Below are positions 17,750 to 26,452 of a DNA stretch of 64,000 nucleotides, piece by piece; the first letter of the stretch is position 1, and every line of letters starts with the position of its first letter. The stretch is from positions 7,096,501 to 7,160,500 of the forward strand of contig NZ_JAOTIK010000001.1 in assembly GCF_030116705.1 (NCBI RefSeq). Direction: 5' to 3'. The notes beneath the pieces are model-generated. The model saw nothing but the letters and a program-made list of their open reading frames with translations. It had not been told where the DNA came from and did no database searches. The stretch comes from Streptomyces sp. ML-6. GTDB lineage: Bacteria; Actinomycetota; Actinomycetes; Streptomycetales; Streptomycetaceae. Made by a program: the position numbers and the translations under genes.

Positions 17750-20383
17750 ATGAAGCCGTCCCGGCCGCTGTACGAGCGTGAACCGGAACTTGCCGCTGCC
17801 GCACAGGCCGTGGACGCCCTATGCGGCGCCCAGGCCGTCGGAGGACTGCTGATCTTCAGCGGCGAGGCGGGCATCGGCAAGACAGCACTGCTCGGCGAGA
17901 TCCGGGCCATGGCCGCCGACCGATGCACGATCTGGTCCGCACGCGGCGGCGAAACGGTCACGTCCGTGCCGTTCCACGTCGTGCGCCAACTGCTGCAGCC
18001 CGCGCTCGACCAACTGCCGCCCGACGAGATGCGCGCCCTGTTCGGGACCTGGTACGAGATCGCCGCGCCCGCCCTCGGCCTCGCCGAGCCGAGCGGCCCG
18101 CAGCCGGACCCGCAAGGCGTGCGCGACGGCCTGGACTTCGTCGTCTCCCGGCTCGCGTCCCGGGTCAGCCACCGCCCGCTGCTGCTCATCGTCGACGACG
18201 CGCACTGGGCGGACGGCGAATCCCTCGCCTGGCTCGCCTCGTTCACCGCCCGCCTCGGCGAACTCCCCGTCCTGGTCGTCCAGGCCCACCGCCCGGAGGA
18301 GCTGGCGGCGCGGCTGAAGGAGAGCGGACCGGGCAGCAGCCACCCGTCCCAGGTACGGGTCGCGCTGCGCGCCCTCACCCCGGACGCCACCGCCGAACTG
18401 GTCCGCGCGGCCCTCGGCGAACACGCCGACGACCCGTTCTGCCGCGAGGTGTGGGCCGTCACCGGCGGCAACCCCTACGAGGCCGTCGAACTCGTCGCCA
18501 AGGTGCAGGACCGCGAGCTGGTGCCGCTGGAGGAGTCGGCCGGGCTGCTGCGCGAACTCGGCGCCTCCGCCCGCGGCAGCGGCCTCGTCGCCCGGCTCGA
18601 ACGGCTCGGGACCAATGCCAACCGCTTCGCCTGGGCCGCCGCCGTACTCGGCACGGAGATCTCGCAGAACCTCGCGGCCACCCTCGCCGGCATGAGCCCG
18701 GCCGAGGCCGCCGACTGCACGGAGCGGCTGCGCGAGGCCCGCATCGTCACCGGCTTCGACCCGATGGAGTTCGTCCACCCGCTGATCGCGAGCGCGGTGT
18801 ACCGCTCCATCCCGCCGGCCACCCGCACCGCCATGCACGGCCGGGCCGCGTGGGCGATCACCCGGGCCGGACTCGGCGCCGCCGCGGCCTCCCGGCACCT
18901 GCTCGAAGTGCACCCGGACGACGACCAGGAACTGGTCGGCCAACTCCGCGAAGCGGCCCGGCAGCACCTCGCGGTCGGCGCCCCGGACGCCGCCCGCCGC
19001 TGCCTCGAACGCGCCCTGGAGGAACCGCCGAGCCCGCAGGCGAAGGCCACCCTGCTGTACGAACTGGGCTGCGCCACCCTGCTCAGCTCCCCGGCCACCA
19101 CCGTCCAGCACCTGCGCGCGGCCCTCGACATGCCCGGCCTCGACGAGGAGCGGCGGATCGACGCCACCTACCGCCTCGCGGCCGCGCACTCCCACAACAA
19201 CCAGCTGAAGGAAGCGGCCCTCGCCCTCGCGGCGGAGGCCGCGCGCACCGCCCCCGGCCCCGGCCTGATGCGGCTGCAGGCCGGAGCCTTCCTCTGGGAG
19301 GGCATGCAGGCCACCGAGGACGACGGCCCCGGCCGCTCCGCCCGGCTCGCCCGCAACGCCGATCACCTCCACGGCCGCGACAACGCCGAGCGCGCCCTGC
19401 TCACCATCCGCGCCTTCGACGCCATGCTGCGCGGCGAGAACGCCCAGCTCGTCGTCGACCTCTGCGAACGTGCCCTGGTCGACGGCCACCCCGCCCGGGG
19501 ACTGGGCTGGACGGACGCGGAATGGGGCTTCGAGCTGCCGACCCTCGTCGGCATCACCTACGCCTTCACCGACCAGCTCGACCGGGCCGAACAGCTCTTC
19601 GGCGAGGCCGTCCGCGCCTTCGAGATCTCCGGCTGGAGCGGCGCGCACCTCGCGTTCGCCCACACCCTGCTCGGACTTGTCCACCGGCGTCGCGGACGGC
19701 TGGCCGAGGCCGAGGGCTTCCTCCGCGAGGGGCTGCGCCTGGCCGACCGCGTCGGCAGCGGACTGCCCGTCCACTGGGACGCGGCCTGTCTGCTCATCGA
19801 CACGCTCCTCGCCCGCGGCCGCGTCAAGGAGGCCCGCGAGATCGCCGACCGCTACGCCTTCGGATCGCCCTACCCCAGCGCGATGGTCCTCCCCGACGGC
19901 CCGTGCGTGCGCGGTCGGCTGCTGCTGGCCGAAGGCCGTACGAAGGAGGCGATCTCCGAACTGGAGGCGGCGGGCCAGGCACTCGAACCCCGGGGCAGGT
20001 TCAACGGGGTGTGGGCGCCCTGGGCCGGTGACCTCGCCCGCGCACTGGCCGAGGAGGACCCGGAGCGCGCGGCCCGACTCGCCGCGACGGCCCGGACGCA
20101 CGCCGAGCGCTTCGGCACGGACACCGCCATCGGCGATGCCCTGCGCTGCGTCGCCCTCTTCGCGGAACCCGAGGACGCCACCCATCTGCTCGCCGAATCC
20201 GTCCGGCACCTGGAGTCATCCCCGTCGGCGTACGAGCACGCGCTCGCCCTCGTCGACTACGGCATCGCGATCCGCTCGCCGCGCGAACTCGCCAGGGCCC
20301 AGAAACTGGCCACCGCGTGCGGCGCCGAATCCCTGGCGAACCGTGCCCACCAGGCACGGGCGTCGATCCGGTCCTCGGAGTGA
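17750..20383 (+). CDS. Large ATP-binding (LAL-like, STAND-type) protein lacking a LuxR domain
   Basis: 877 residues, ATG 17750 after GGGGAGGG. The N-terminal AAA ATPase has a Walker A motif GEAGIGKTALL (about residue 38) and Walker B LLLIVDDAHWAD (about 145), the pattern of LuxR-type large ATP-binding regulators. From about residue 380 to the end it is helical with TPR-like repeats (for example AEQLFGEAVRAFEISGWSG). Such proteins usually end with a LuxR helix-turn-helix. Here the chain stops at HQARASIRSSE without one, so DNA binding would need a partner or the protein has another signalling role. Stand-alone, ending about 50 bp before tRNA-Pro. Confidence 0.8.
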   Translation: MKPSRPLYEREPELAAAAQAVDALCGAQAVGGLLIFSGEAGIGKTALLGEIRAMAADRCTIWSARGGETVTSVPFHVVRQLLQPALDQLPPDEMRALFGTWYEIAAPALGLAEPSGPQPDPQGVRDGLDFVVSRLASRVSHRPLLLIVDDAHWADGESLAWLASFTARLGELPVLVVQAHRPEELAARLKESGPGSSHPSQVRVALRALTPDATAELVRAALGEHADDPFCREVWAVTGGNPYEAVELVAKVQDRELVPLEESAGLLRELGASARGSGLVARLERLGTNANRFAWAAAVLGTEISQNLAATLAGMSPAEAADCTERLREARIVTGFDPMEFVHPLIASAVYRSIPPATRTAMHGRAAWAITRAGLGAAAASRHLLEVHPDDDQELVGQLREAARQHLAVGAPDAARRCLERALEEPPSPQAKATLLYELGCATLLSSPATTVQHLRAALDMPGLDEERRIDATYRLAAAHSHNNQLKEAALALAAEAARTAPGPGLMRLQAGAFLWEGMQATEDDGPGRSARLARNADHLHGRDNAERALLTIRAFDAMLRGENAQLVVDLCERALVDGHPARGLGWTDAEWGFELPTLVGITYAFTDQLDRAEQLFGEAVRAFEISGWSGAHLAFAHTLLGLVHRRRGRLAEAEGFLREGLRLADRVGSGLPVHWDAACLLIDTLLARGRVKEAREIADRYAFGSPYPSAMVLPDGPCVRGRLLLAEGRTKEAISELEAAGQALEPRGRFNGVWAPWAGDLARALAEEDPERAARLAATARTHAERFGTDTAIGDALRCVALFAEPEDATHLLAESVRHLESSPSAYEHALALVDYGIAIRSPRELARAQKLATACGAESLANRAHQARASIRSSE

Positions 20384-20432
20384 GGTAATGTTTGTCCTGC
20401 GCGGTCACCCGGGAACACCGGGGGATTCGCAG

Positions 20433-20506
<74 letters not shown>

Positions 20507-20526
20507 CTCGTGAGAGTCACAGATCA

Positions 20527-20558
20527 GGGCCGGTTTCGGAGACATCCGAAACCGGCCC
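20527..20558. terminator. Strong bidirectional terminator between tRNA-Pro and integrase
   Basis: A perfect 13-bp stem: GGGCCGGTTTCGG (20527-20539), loop AGACAT, CCGAAACCGGCCC (20546-20558). It can end the tRNA transcript and, from the other side, the integrase message. Confidence 0.8.
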
Positions 20559-20605
20559 TCGGTCATTCCTGGGGACCAGTTGGGGGCCGGCCTCCTTGAT
20601 CGGTG

Positions 20606-21823
20606 TCAACGGACCATGGCGATCGGGCCTGCCAGGGAGCGTGGTGTGCGGAGCACGCCGAGGCTCGCGGAGAGCGCCGCCCCGGCAGCCGTGATCTTGT
20701 GCATGTCGGGGTGCAGGTATCGCTGGGCCGTGGTCAGTGACCCGTGGCCGGCGATGCGTCGCAGGACGTAGACCTGCACGCCTGCGTCGGCGAACCAGGT
20801 CATTCCGGTGTGCCGGAGGTCGTGGCGGCGCAGGTGCTCGTGGCCGAGCTTGGTGACCACGTCGTCCCAGTGCGTGGCGTCGCGCAGGACGGCGGTGGAG
20901 ATGCGTCCGCCGCGCGGGCCGGTGAACAGGCGGGCATCGGGATTCGGGCCGGCGGACAGAACGTGCTGAGCGACGAGGGGACGGATCTCCTCGACGATGG
21001 GAACCTTGCGGGCTCGCTTGCCCTTGGTGCCCTTGTCGGTCAGCCCCCCGGGAGCGGGTGTGGTCTGACGCCGCACGGTCCAAATCCACTGGGCGGTATC
21101 GATGTCCCCGACACGGCAGCCTGAGACCTCGCCGATCCGTGCAGCGGTGCACGCGGCGAAGACGACCACGTCTCCCCAGCCGCGGTACTGGTCGTGGGAG
21201 GCAGCCACGAGAGCCTCGGCCAGCGCGATGAGGGTCTCCCAGTCAGGCAGGGCCAGTGCCCGTGGGTCGAGAAGTTCATCCTCGGCCTGCTTGTAGAGTT
21301 TCTGCCAGCCGGTCACCCGGGCGGGGTTGACCTTGATGATGCCGTCACGGACTGCCTGCTCCATGACGCGGACCAGGACGGCGATGGTGTTCTTCACCGT
21401 TGAGCGGCTGTGTTCGTCGGCGATCCAGTTTTGCACGGCGCGGTCGACGACACCATTGGTGATCATCCGCACCGCGAGGTGGCCCAGGGCGGGAACAACA
21501 CGCATTCGCCACCCCGACAGGTAGGGGTCCAGCGTTTTCAACTCCAGACCGCGCAGGGCGAGATCCATGTTCGCTTCGCCGTATTCGGCGAGCTTCATAG
21601 TGGCCAGCGACGGGCTCAGGCCGGCCTCTGCGGCCTCGATGATGGCCTGAAGCCATTCCTGGGCCTCTTCTTCGCTGTCCTTTCCCTCGGACAGTGACTG
21701 GCGGCGCTTGCTTGTCGGATCGGTCCACCGGACACGCGCCCGATACGGAGTGGGGCGGTCAGGACGGTACTCGATATCGATCGAGAGCCGAACACCGACA
21801 GGAACGTTGGTCTTATCGGTCAT
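20606..21823 (-). CDS. Tyrosine site-specific integrase of a tRNA-Pro integrative element
   Basis: 405 residues from ATG 21823, overlapping the end of the excisionase gene by 11 bp. The N-terminal arm- and core-binding region is followed by the catalytic domain with TAARIGEVSGCRVGD (Arg I), HLRRHDLRHTGMTWF (HxxR) and HGSLTTAQRYLHPD (His/Tyr nucleophile). All catalytic residues are present. It is of the pSAM2/phage type common in Streptomyces integrative elements. It sits about 100 bp from the tRNA 3' end, as expected for an element integrated there. Confidence 0.92.
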   Translation of the reverse strand: MTDKTNVPVGVRLSIDIEYRPDRPTPYRARVRWTDPTSKRRQSLSEGKDSEEEAQEWLQAIIEAAEAGLSPSLATMKLAEYGEANMDLALRGLELKTLDPYLSGWRMRVVPALGHLAVRMITNGVVDRAVQNWIADEHSRSTVKNTIAVLVRVMEQAVRDGIIKVNPARVTGWQKLYKQAEDELLDPRALALPDWETLIALAEALVAASHDQYRGWGDVVVFAACTAARIGEVSGCRVGDIDTAQWIWTVRRQTTPAPGGLTDKGTKGKRARKVPIVEEIRPLVAQHVLSAGPNPDARLFTGPRGGRISTAVLRDATHWDDVVTKLGHEHLRRHDLRHTGMTWFADAGVQVYVLRRIAGHGSLTTAQRYLHPDMHKITAAGAALSASLGVLRTPRSLAGPIAMVR

Positions 21824-22142
21824 TGTGTCCCTTGGTCGGGACGGTACGTCTGTGGCGCAGCCATTCCTCGACGTCAAGGGCGCTGTATATGACGACGCGT
21901 TCCGAGGCCGTGACGAATGGCGGACCCTGGGGAGGCTGAGTGGTGCGCCAGCGGCGCAGGGTTGAGGCATCCACTCCCAGGCAGGCGGCGAGGTCACTGG
22001 CTGAATACCAGCCGCTGGTCAGGAGAGGCGCTCGGCTATCAGGTGAGACGGCATGATGGTGAGCAGCTGCAGGGTCCGCCGCGGCCTCCTTCTCGTGATG
22101 TGGTTCGGCGTTGGCAATGGTTGCTATTGGTTCATTGGGCAA
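21813..22142 (-). CDS. Excisionase / helix-turn-helix DNA-binding protein (Xis)
   Basis: 109 residues with a TTG start at 22142 (GGAGAG upstream). The first 40 residues are His/Ala-rich. The second half is a MerR/AlpA-like winged helix: WYSASDLAACLGVDASTLRR then a wing and YSALDVEEWLRHRRTV. Position directly upstream of and overlapping the integrase is typical of Xis in actinomycete integrative elements, where it sets direction of recombination. Confidence 0.82.
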   Translation of the reverse strand: MPNEPIATIANAEPHHEKEAAADPAAAHHHAVSPDSRAPLLTSGWYSASDLAACLGVDASTLRRWRTTQPPQGPPFVTASERVVIYSALDVEEWLRHRRTVPTKGHNDR

Positions 22143-22386
22143 GTGCGGCTACTCTCCAGGGAGTACGGAACACTAGACGGATCTGCGGAAGAGTCCAGAG
22201 ACGGACGGCACAGTTCGCGAACGGAGAACGCGCGGCAAATTTCCGGCAGATAGCGGCGATGCTCTTTCACTGTTGCTTCGATCTGTGGTTGTGCTCGAGT
22301 GCGGACGTTGGCGCATTAAGCGTCTCTGGAGACGCCGGTTTGGCTAACCGGCGTTTCCGGGCTATGTTGCCGCCGCGTCAGATATT
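22143..22386. other. Non-coding stretch after xis with a 9-bp stem-loop
   Basis: No gene. The one clear structure is ACGCCGGTT (22332-22340) pairing with AACCGGCGT (22346-22354) around TGGCT. It may be a terminator left from an element gene that has been lost; replication and transfer genes expected for a complete element are absent. Confidence 0.4.
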
Positions 22387-22472
22387 GATGGGAAACTCTT
22401 GTGGTTCCTGCTGTCGGCACACGACACCACAGGTCAGCGGCCCGTGGAACGGAACCCGAAGAGTTTCCCATC
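22387..22472. repeat. 86-bp segment with perfect 14-bp terminal inverted repeats
   Basis: GATGGGAAACTCTT at 22387-22400 is exactly the reverse complement of AAGAGTTTCCCATC at 22459-22472. The inner 58 bp contain no ORF. It borders the 3' end of the IS5-type transposase remnant, so it is either the outer end of that IS facing a second end or a small MITE-like derivative. Confidence 0.5.
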
Positions 22473-22542
22473 ACTAAAGGCTGCCCCGTAGTAGATCGTG
22501 GGATCGATGTGGATACCGATGGCCCTTGTAGGTTCCTCTCAG

Positions 22543-22980
22543 TTATCCGTTGAGGGTGAGGTTGTGCAGGCGCGCGATGCCGAGCATGGCGTGGTGGACG
22601 CCGTCGCCTTTCAGGCAGCAGTCACGCAGGATCTTCCAACTCTTCATGCGGGCGAAGGTGTGCTCGACGCGGGCTCGAACTCGCTTGTGGGAGTGGTTGT
22701 GTTCCTCCTTCCAGGCCGGAAGTTCCTCGCCCTTCGTCCTGCGGTGCGGGATGACGAGCCCGGTTCCCTGGTAGCCGCCGTCCGCAATGGTCGTGGTGTG
22801 GCCCACGGCGGCCTTGGCGCCGGATTCCTCCCAGCCTCGGGAGTCGTGCCGGTTACCGGGCAGAGGCCGGCCGACGATGACGACCAGGCGGGTGTCGGCG
22901 TCTATGACCACCTGATGAGCCGTGGAATAGCGGTAGTTCTTCGACTGCTCGGCGATCGATCGGTCGCGGGTAGGTACCAG
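22543..22980 (-). pseudogene. IS5-type (DDE_Tnp_4) transposase, 3' exon only, interrupted by a group II intron
   Basis: The frame from 22980 to the stop at 22543 reads LVPTRDRSIAEQSKNYRYST, HQVVIDADTRLVVIVGRPLP, IADGGYQGTGLVIPHRR, RVEHTFARMKSWKILRDC and so on. This is the C-terminal half of a DDE_Tnp_4 transposase with the second Asp and the Glu present. Immediately upstream, at 22981, coding similarity stops and group II intron sequence starts. The 5' exon is not found in the window. Confidence 0.75.
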
Positions 22981-23989
22981 GTGAGGTCGGCCCGGGGCGC
23001 CCCGCCGACGTTTCCGTCGGTGGGTTTCCCCGAGCCGCCTCCCGCACCCGCCGTGCGCGTTTCCACGCACCGGGCGCTCCACAAGCCCCAGTGATTACGC
23101 CCGGTTTCTCTCTCATGCTGTGCTCGGCCACGGCGAGGGGATCTTCGTTTCCCGATAGGAGTAGTAGGTAATCTTCACTGCTCCTGGATTGAACAGAGTC
23201 ACCTCGCTGGTAGCGGGCCACCATCCGTCGCTGGTGTTCTTGCGGCGGATTTCCTTCCAGTTGGATCGCCGGTGCTTGCGGCGAAGCCATCCAAAGACCT
23301 GATTCCAGATGTATGCCCGCAGGTAGTTGAAGGTCGCCTTCGACGAACCGTGCTTGAAGTAGGCAGTCCAGCCCCGCAGTACCAGGTTGAGTTGGTAAAG
23401 CAAGGCTTCGAGCGGCAGGTTCACGTCCTGCCAGCACAACTTCTTCACCTTGGCCATGATGGAGTGAAGCGCCTTCTTGGCCGGATACAGGTAGACGAAG
23501 TATTTGCGGGTACCTCGCTTTCGGTGACGTTGGATACGCCAGCCGAGAAAGTCGAGACCGTCCTCGATGTGGGTTATCAGTGTCTTCTCCCGCGACAGGC
23601 GTAGGCCCATCATGGTGGAAAGAAGATTCGCGATCTCCTCACACAAGACCTCGGCATCGGCTCGGGTGTCCGAAACCGCCAGGCACCAGTTATCCGCGTA
23701 CCGGATCAACCGATAGTTGGGCAGACCGTACTTCCGACGCTTCGCCTGCTGATATTGCTTGGCACGAGGCCCGCCCGGCGACTGGGCGATGAACTCATCC
23801 AGCACGGACAGCGCTACGTTGCTCAGCAATGGTGAGAGGATCGACCCCTGCGGGGTACCGGCATCAGTTGACCTCAGAGCCTTGTCCTCACCGAGGATGC
23901 CAGCCTTGAGGAACGCCTTCACCAGGCCCAGAACACGCTTGTCTCCCACACGCTTCCGCACCCTGTCCATCAGGGCAGGGGGGCCTTGC
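22981..23989 (-). mobile_element. Group II intron, 5'-truncated, inserted in the IS5-type transposase
   Basis: The 3' end on the minus strand is the CCTCAC immediately before exon CTGGTACC, so the last intron base is 22981. The A seven bases from the end, in CGACCTCAC, is the likely branch point of domain VI. Domain V lies at about 23043-23080 and folds as a hairpin with a GGAAAC-type loop. The reverse transcriptase ORF is further 5'. The intron's 5' part (domain I and the RT N-terminus) is cut off by the IS4-family element at 23990, so it cannot splice or move on its own. Confidence 0.7.
23113..23989 (-). pseudogene. Group II intron reverse transcriptase/maturase, N-terminally truncated, altered YADD box
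   Basis: About 290 C-terminal residues remain. ALMDRVRKRVGDKRVLGLVK and GTPQGSILSPLLSNVALSVL are RT blocks 3-4. Block 5 reads LIRYADNWCLAV: the expected YADD is YADN (codons GCG GAT AAC), removing one of the two catalytic Asp residues. The maturase X domain follows (LNLVLRGWTAYFKHGSSKAT, VFGWLRRKHRRSNWKEIRRK). The N-terminal palm and fingers are missing because the IS4-family element cut the gene. Inactive as a polymerase on two counts. Confidence 0.8.
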
Positions 23990-24055
23990 CCCAAGGCCGG
24001 GTAGTTAACGTTTTCGCAGGTCATGCGCGCCAGTTGAAAGATTTCCGACGCAAGA

Positions 24056-24118
24056 GCAACGGAGCTCGTTGGTACAGGCAGTCGTCCAAGACAGCTTGTA
24101 CTCGAGGAGCTCCGTTGC
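24056..24118 (+). promoter_or_regulatory. Fold-back stem covering the transposase start (copy A)
   Basis: GCAACGGAGCTC (24056-24067) is perfectly complementary to GAGCTCCGTTGC (24107-24118), and the pairing can extend inward through GTACAGGC/GCTTGTAC. The right arm contains most of the GAGGAG ribosome site and the TTG start codon. A transcript entering from outside would fold and hide the start, a known self-protection device of IS10-like elements. The same structure is in copy B (42050-42112). Confidence 0.6.
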
Positions 24119-25755
24119 CGTTTCATCATGTCCTGCCGGCCTCGGTGATGGCCATCACCCGTACGGTCACAGTGGCCGCGGGCCGGTTCGCGCCCGGGCG
24201 TCTGGGCGAGTTGACGCCCGTCGTGCCGTTCGAGCTCATCGACGCGGTCCTGGCGGAGACCCGCTCGGTGCAGAGACGACTGCGCGATCTTCCTTCGCGG
24301 GTCGGGATCTACTTCCTGCTCGCGATGTGTCTGTTCCCTGAAGTCGGCTACCGGCTGGTCTGGGACAAGCTGACGGCCGGGCTGGCCGAAGTGCCGGTGG
24401 CCTCCCCCACGCCGAAGGCCCTGCGTGATCTGCGCCGACGACTGGGCAGTGCGCCGGTGCGGGCGTTATTCGAGGTTCTCGCGGGGCCTCTGGCACGGCC
24501 GACGACACCCGGTGTGCGGTTCGGGCCGTACCGGACTGTGTCATTCGACGGCTGCAGTTCGCAGAAGGTCCCCGACTCCGGGCGAAACAGGGCCTGGCTG
24601 GGGCGAACCTCCCATCACGGCTATCCCACACTGGAGTTGATGACGCTGGTCGAGACCGGGACACGGGCCCTGATCGGCGCAGTGTTCGGACCCACCGCCG
24701 AGGGCGAGACCAGCTATGCCTCGCGCCTGCTGCATCTGCTGCGGCCGGACATGCTCGTCCTGTGGGACAAGGGCTTCGACGGCAACGACTTCCTCGCTTC
24801 CGTCACCGCGACCCGCGCCCAGTTCCTGGGCCGACTCCGCAGCAACCGGCGTACCCCCGTCCTGACACGTCTCGCCGACGGCTCATACCTGTCGGTGATC
24901 GCCGCCGTGAAGGTACGTGTGATCGACGCGAACATCACGGTGACCTGCGCGGACGGCACCGTTTTCACCGGCTCCTACAGGCTGGTCACCACTCTGACCG
25001 ACGCCCGCCGATACCCGGCGGCCGCGCTGGTGGGCCTCTACCACCAGCGGTGGGAACACGAATCTGCGTACTACGCGCTCCGCCACACGATCACGAACGG
25101 GCGCGTCCTGCGCTCGGGCGACCCGGCCGGCGTCGAACAGGAGATGTGGGCCCTTCTCACCCTCTACCAGGCCCTGCGCACCATGATGGTCGAGGCCGCC
25201 GAGTCGCTGCCCGGCACCGATCCGGACCGCTGCTGCTTCACCATCGCGCTCCAGACCGCCCGCGACCAGGTCGTCCAGGCCGCCGCCGTCATCACCGACC
25301 CCGCCGATGTCGGCCGCGTCGGGCTGATCGGGCACCGGATCCTGGCCCGTCTCCTGCCGCCCCGACGGCAGCGCGTCAGCACCCGCAAGGTCAAGTCACC
25401 GATGTCCCGTTACAGCACCCGCCATGACGACGGCAGGCCCGACACCAGCCGCACGATCACCGGTCTCGACATCAGCGTCCTCGAACCTCGCGAACCGCAC
25501 CCTCAACTCCCCGCCATCTCCCGCGACGACCGGCACACAGCCCTCGCCGAGCGCCGACGTCACCGGATCCTGGGCCTGCTCGAGGAAAACCCCACCCGCC
25601 TCTGGCGCCCCCGTGACATCGCTTCCCACTTCGGCGACATCACCATGGAGACCATGTATCGGCAGCTCTCCAGATGGGCCGAGACCGGCCTCATCCACAA
25701 ACTTGGCCCCGGCCTCTACGCCGCCACTGCATGGACCCCAACACCCCTTGCGTGA
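24115..25755 (+). CDS. IS4-family transposase, copy A
   Basis: 546 residues from TTG 24115 (GAGGAG five bases upstream); the frame is open to the IS end. The N-terminal IS4 domain (AITRTVTVAAGRFAPGRLGE) precedes the DDE domain: SFDGCSSQKVPDS (first Asp), LVLWDKGFDGNDF (second Asp) and YHQRWEHESAYYALRH (YREK-type block with Glu). The C-terminal about 60 residues look like a winged helix (RDIASHFGDITMETMYRQLS). No damage seen, so the element is probably active. Confidence 0.9.
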   Translation: MPFHHVLPASVMAITRTVTVAAGRFAPGRLGELTPVVPFELIDAVLAETRSVQRRLRDLPSRVGIYFLLAMCLFPEVGYRLVWDKLTAGLAEVPVASPTPKALRDLRRRLGSAPVRALFEVLAGPLARPTTPGVRFGPYRTVSFDGCSSQKVPDSGRNRAWLGRTSHHGYPTLELMTLVETGTRALIGAVFGPTAEGETSYASRLLHLLRPDMLVLWDKGFDGNDFLASVTATRAQFLGRLRSNRRTPVLTRLADGSYLSVIAAVKVRVIDANITVTCADGTVFTGSYRLVTTLTDARRYPAAALVGLYHQRWEHESAYYALRHTITNGRVLRSGDPAGVEQEMWALLTLYQALRTMMVEAAESLPGTDPDRCCFTIALQTARDQVVQAAAVITDPADVGRVGLIGHRILARLLPPRRQRVSTRKVKSPMSRYSTRHDDGRPDTSRTITGLDISVLEPREPHPQLPAISRDDRHTALAERRRHRILGLLEENPTRLWRPRDIASHFGDITMETMYRQLSRWAETGLIHKLGPGLYAATAWTPTPLA

Positions 25756-25786
25756 CCTGCGAAAACGTTAACTACCCGGCCTTGGG

Positions 25787-26356
25787 ACAGGTCCCGCGGC
25801 CATCGCCCTGGAGGCGGCTCAGGCCCAGCACACTGTGCTGCCCGGGGAGGATGTTGCCGGGCAGATCGTCGCCGACCTGGCGGCACAGCTCCTGGCCCTG
25901 GACGACCGGCTCAAGCGGATCGACAAGCAGATTCGCGAGACGTTCCGAAGTCACCCGCAGGCCGAGATCAGCGAGACGCTGCCCGGAATGGGCCCGATAC
26001 CCGGCGCCGAGTTCATCGTCGCAGCGGGTGACTTGACTACGTATGTCGACGCCGGCCATCTGGCCTCGGCGGCTGGGCTGGTGCCTGTCCCACGCGACTC
26101 CGGCCGCCGGACCGGAAACCTGCACCGTCCCAAGCGTTACAGCTGCCGCCTGCGACGGGTGTTCTGCATGTCCGCGCAGACAAGCATCATCCGCGACGGC
26201 CCGAACCGGAACTTCTACCTCAAGAAGCGCAGCGAGGGTTGCAAGCATGTCCAGGCCGTCATCGCCTTGGCCCGGCGCCGGGCCAGCGTGCTGTGGGCTC
26301 TCCTGCGCGACGACAGGCTGTTCACCCCCGTCCCGCCCGTCGCGCAGGAGTCTTGA
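25787..26356 (+). pseudogene. IS110-family transposase, C-terminal part
   Basis: Open from the IS4 boundary with AAIALEAAQAQHTVLPGEDV, then the Transposase_20 domain: LPGMGPIPGAEFIVAAGD, DAGHLASAAGLVPVPRDSG and the C-terminal helices ending FTPVPPVAQES. The N-terminal DEDD (RuvC-like) domain is absent, removed at the junction with the IS4-family element. About 190 of about 400 residues remain. Confidence 0.8.
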
Positions 26357-26452
26357 CTTCGTCATTGAGACTCCTGGTGAGCGGTGGATCTTGGTCGTGA
26401 CACCGTCTACAGGAGCTTCGTCATTCAGCACGGCCGGGATTCCTCAACCCGA

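Larger units (their letters stand above)
23990..25786 (+). mobile_element. IS4-family insertion sequence, copy A (1797 bp)
   Basis: Ends are 34-bp perfect inverted repeats beginning CCCAAGGCCGGGTAGTTAAC. The element carries one transposase gene and is the same length as, and apparently identical to, the inverted copy at 40382-42178. Left flank is group II intron, right flank an IS110 fragment, so the two sides do not come from one interrupted gene and no direct target repeat is seen. Both copies share GGGCCTTG directly outside the transposase-proximal end. Confidence 0.85.

Noticed and set aside
24001..24148. Using the far-upstream start of the IS4 transposase frame at 23986
   Set aside because: That start lies outside the IS end and would include the inverted repeat; TTG 24115 has a proper ribosome site.
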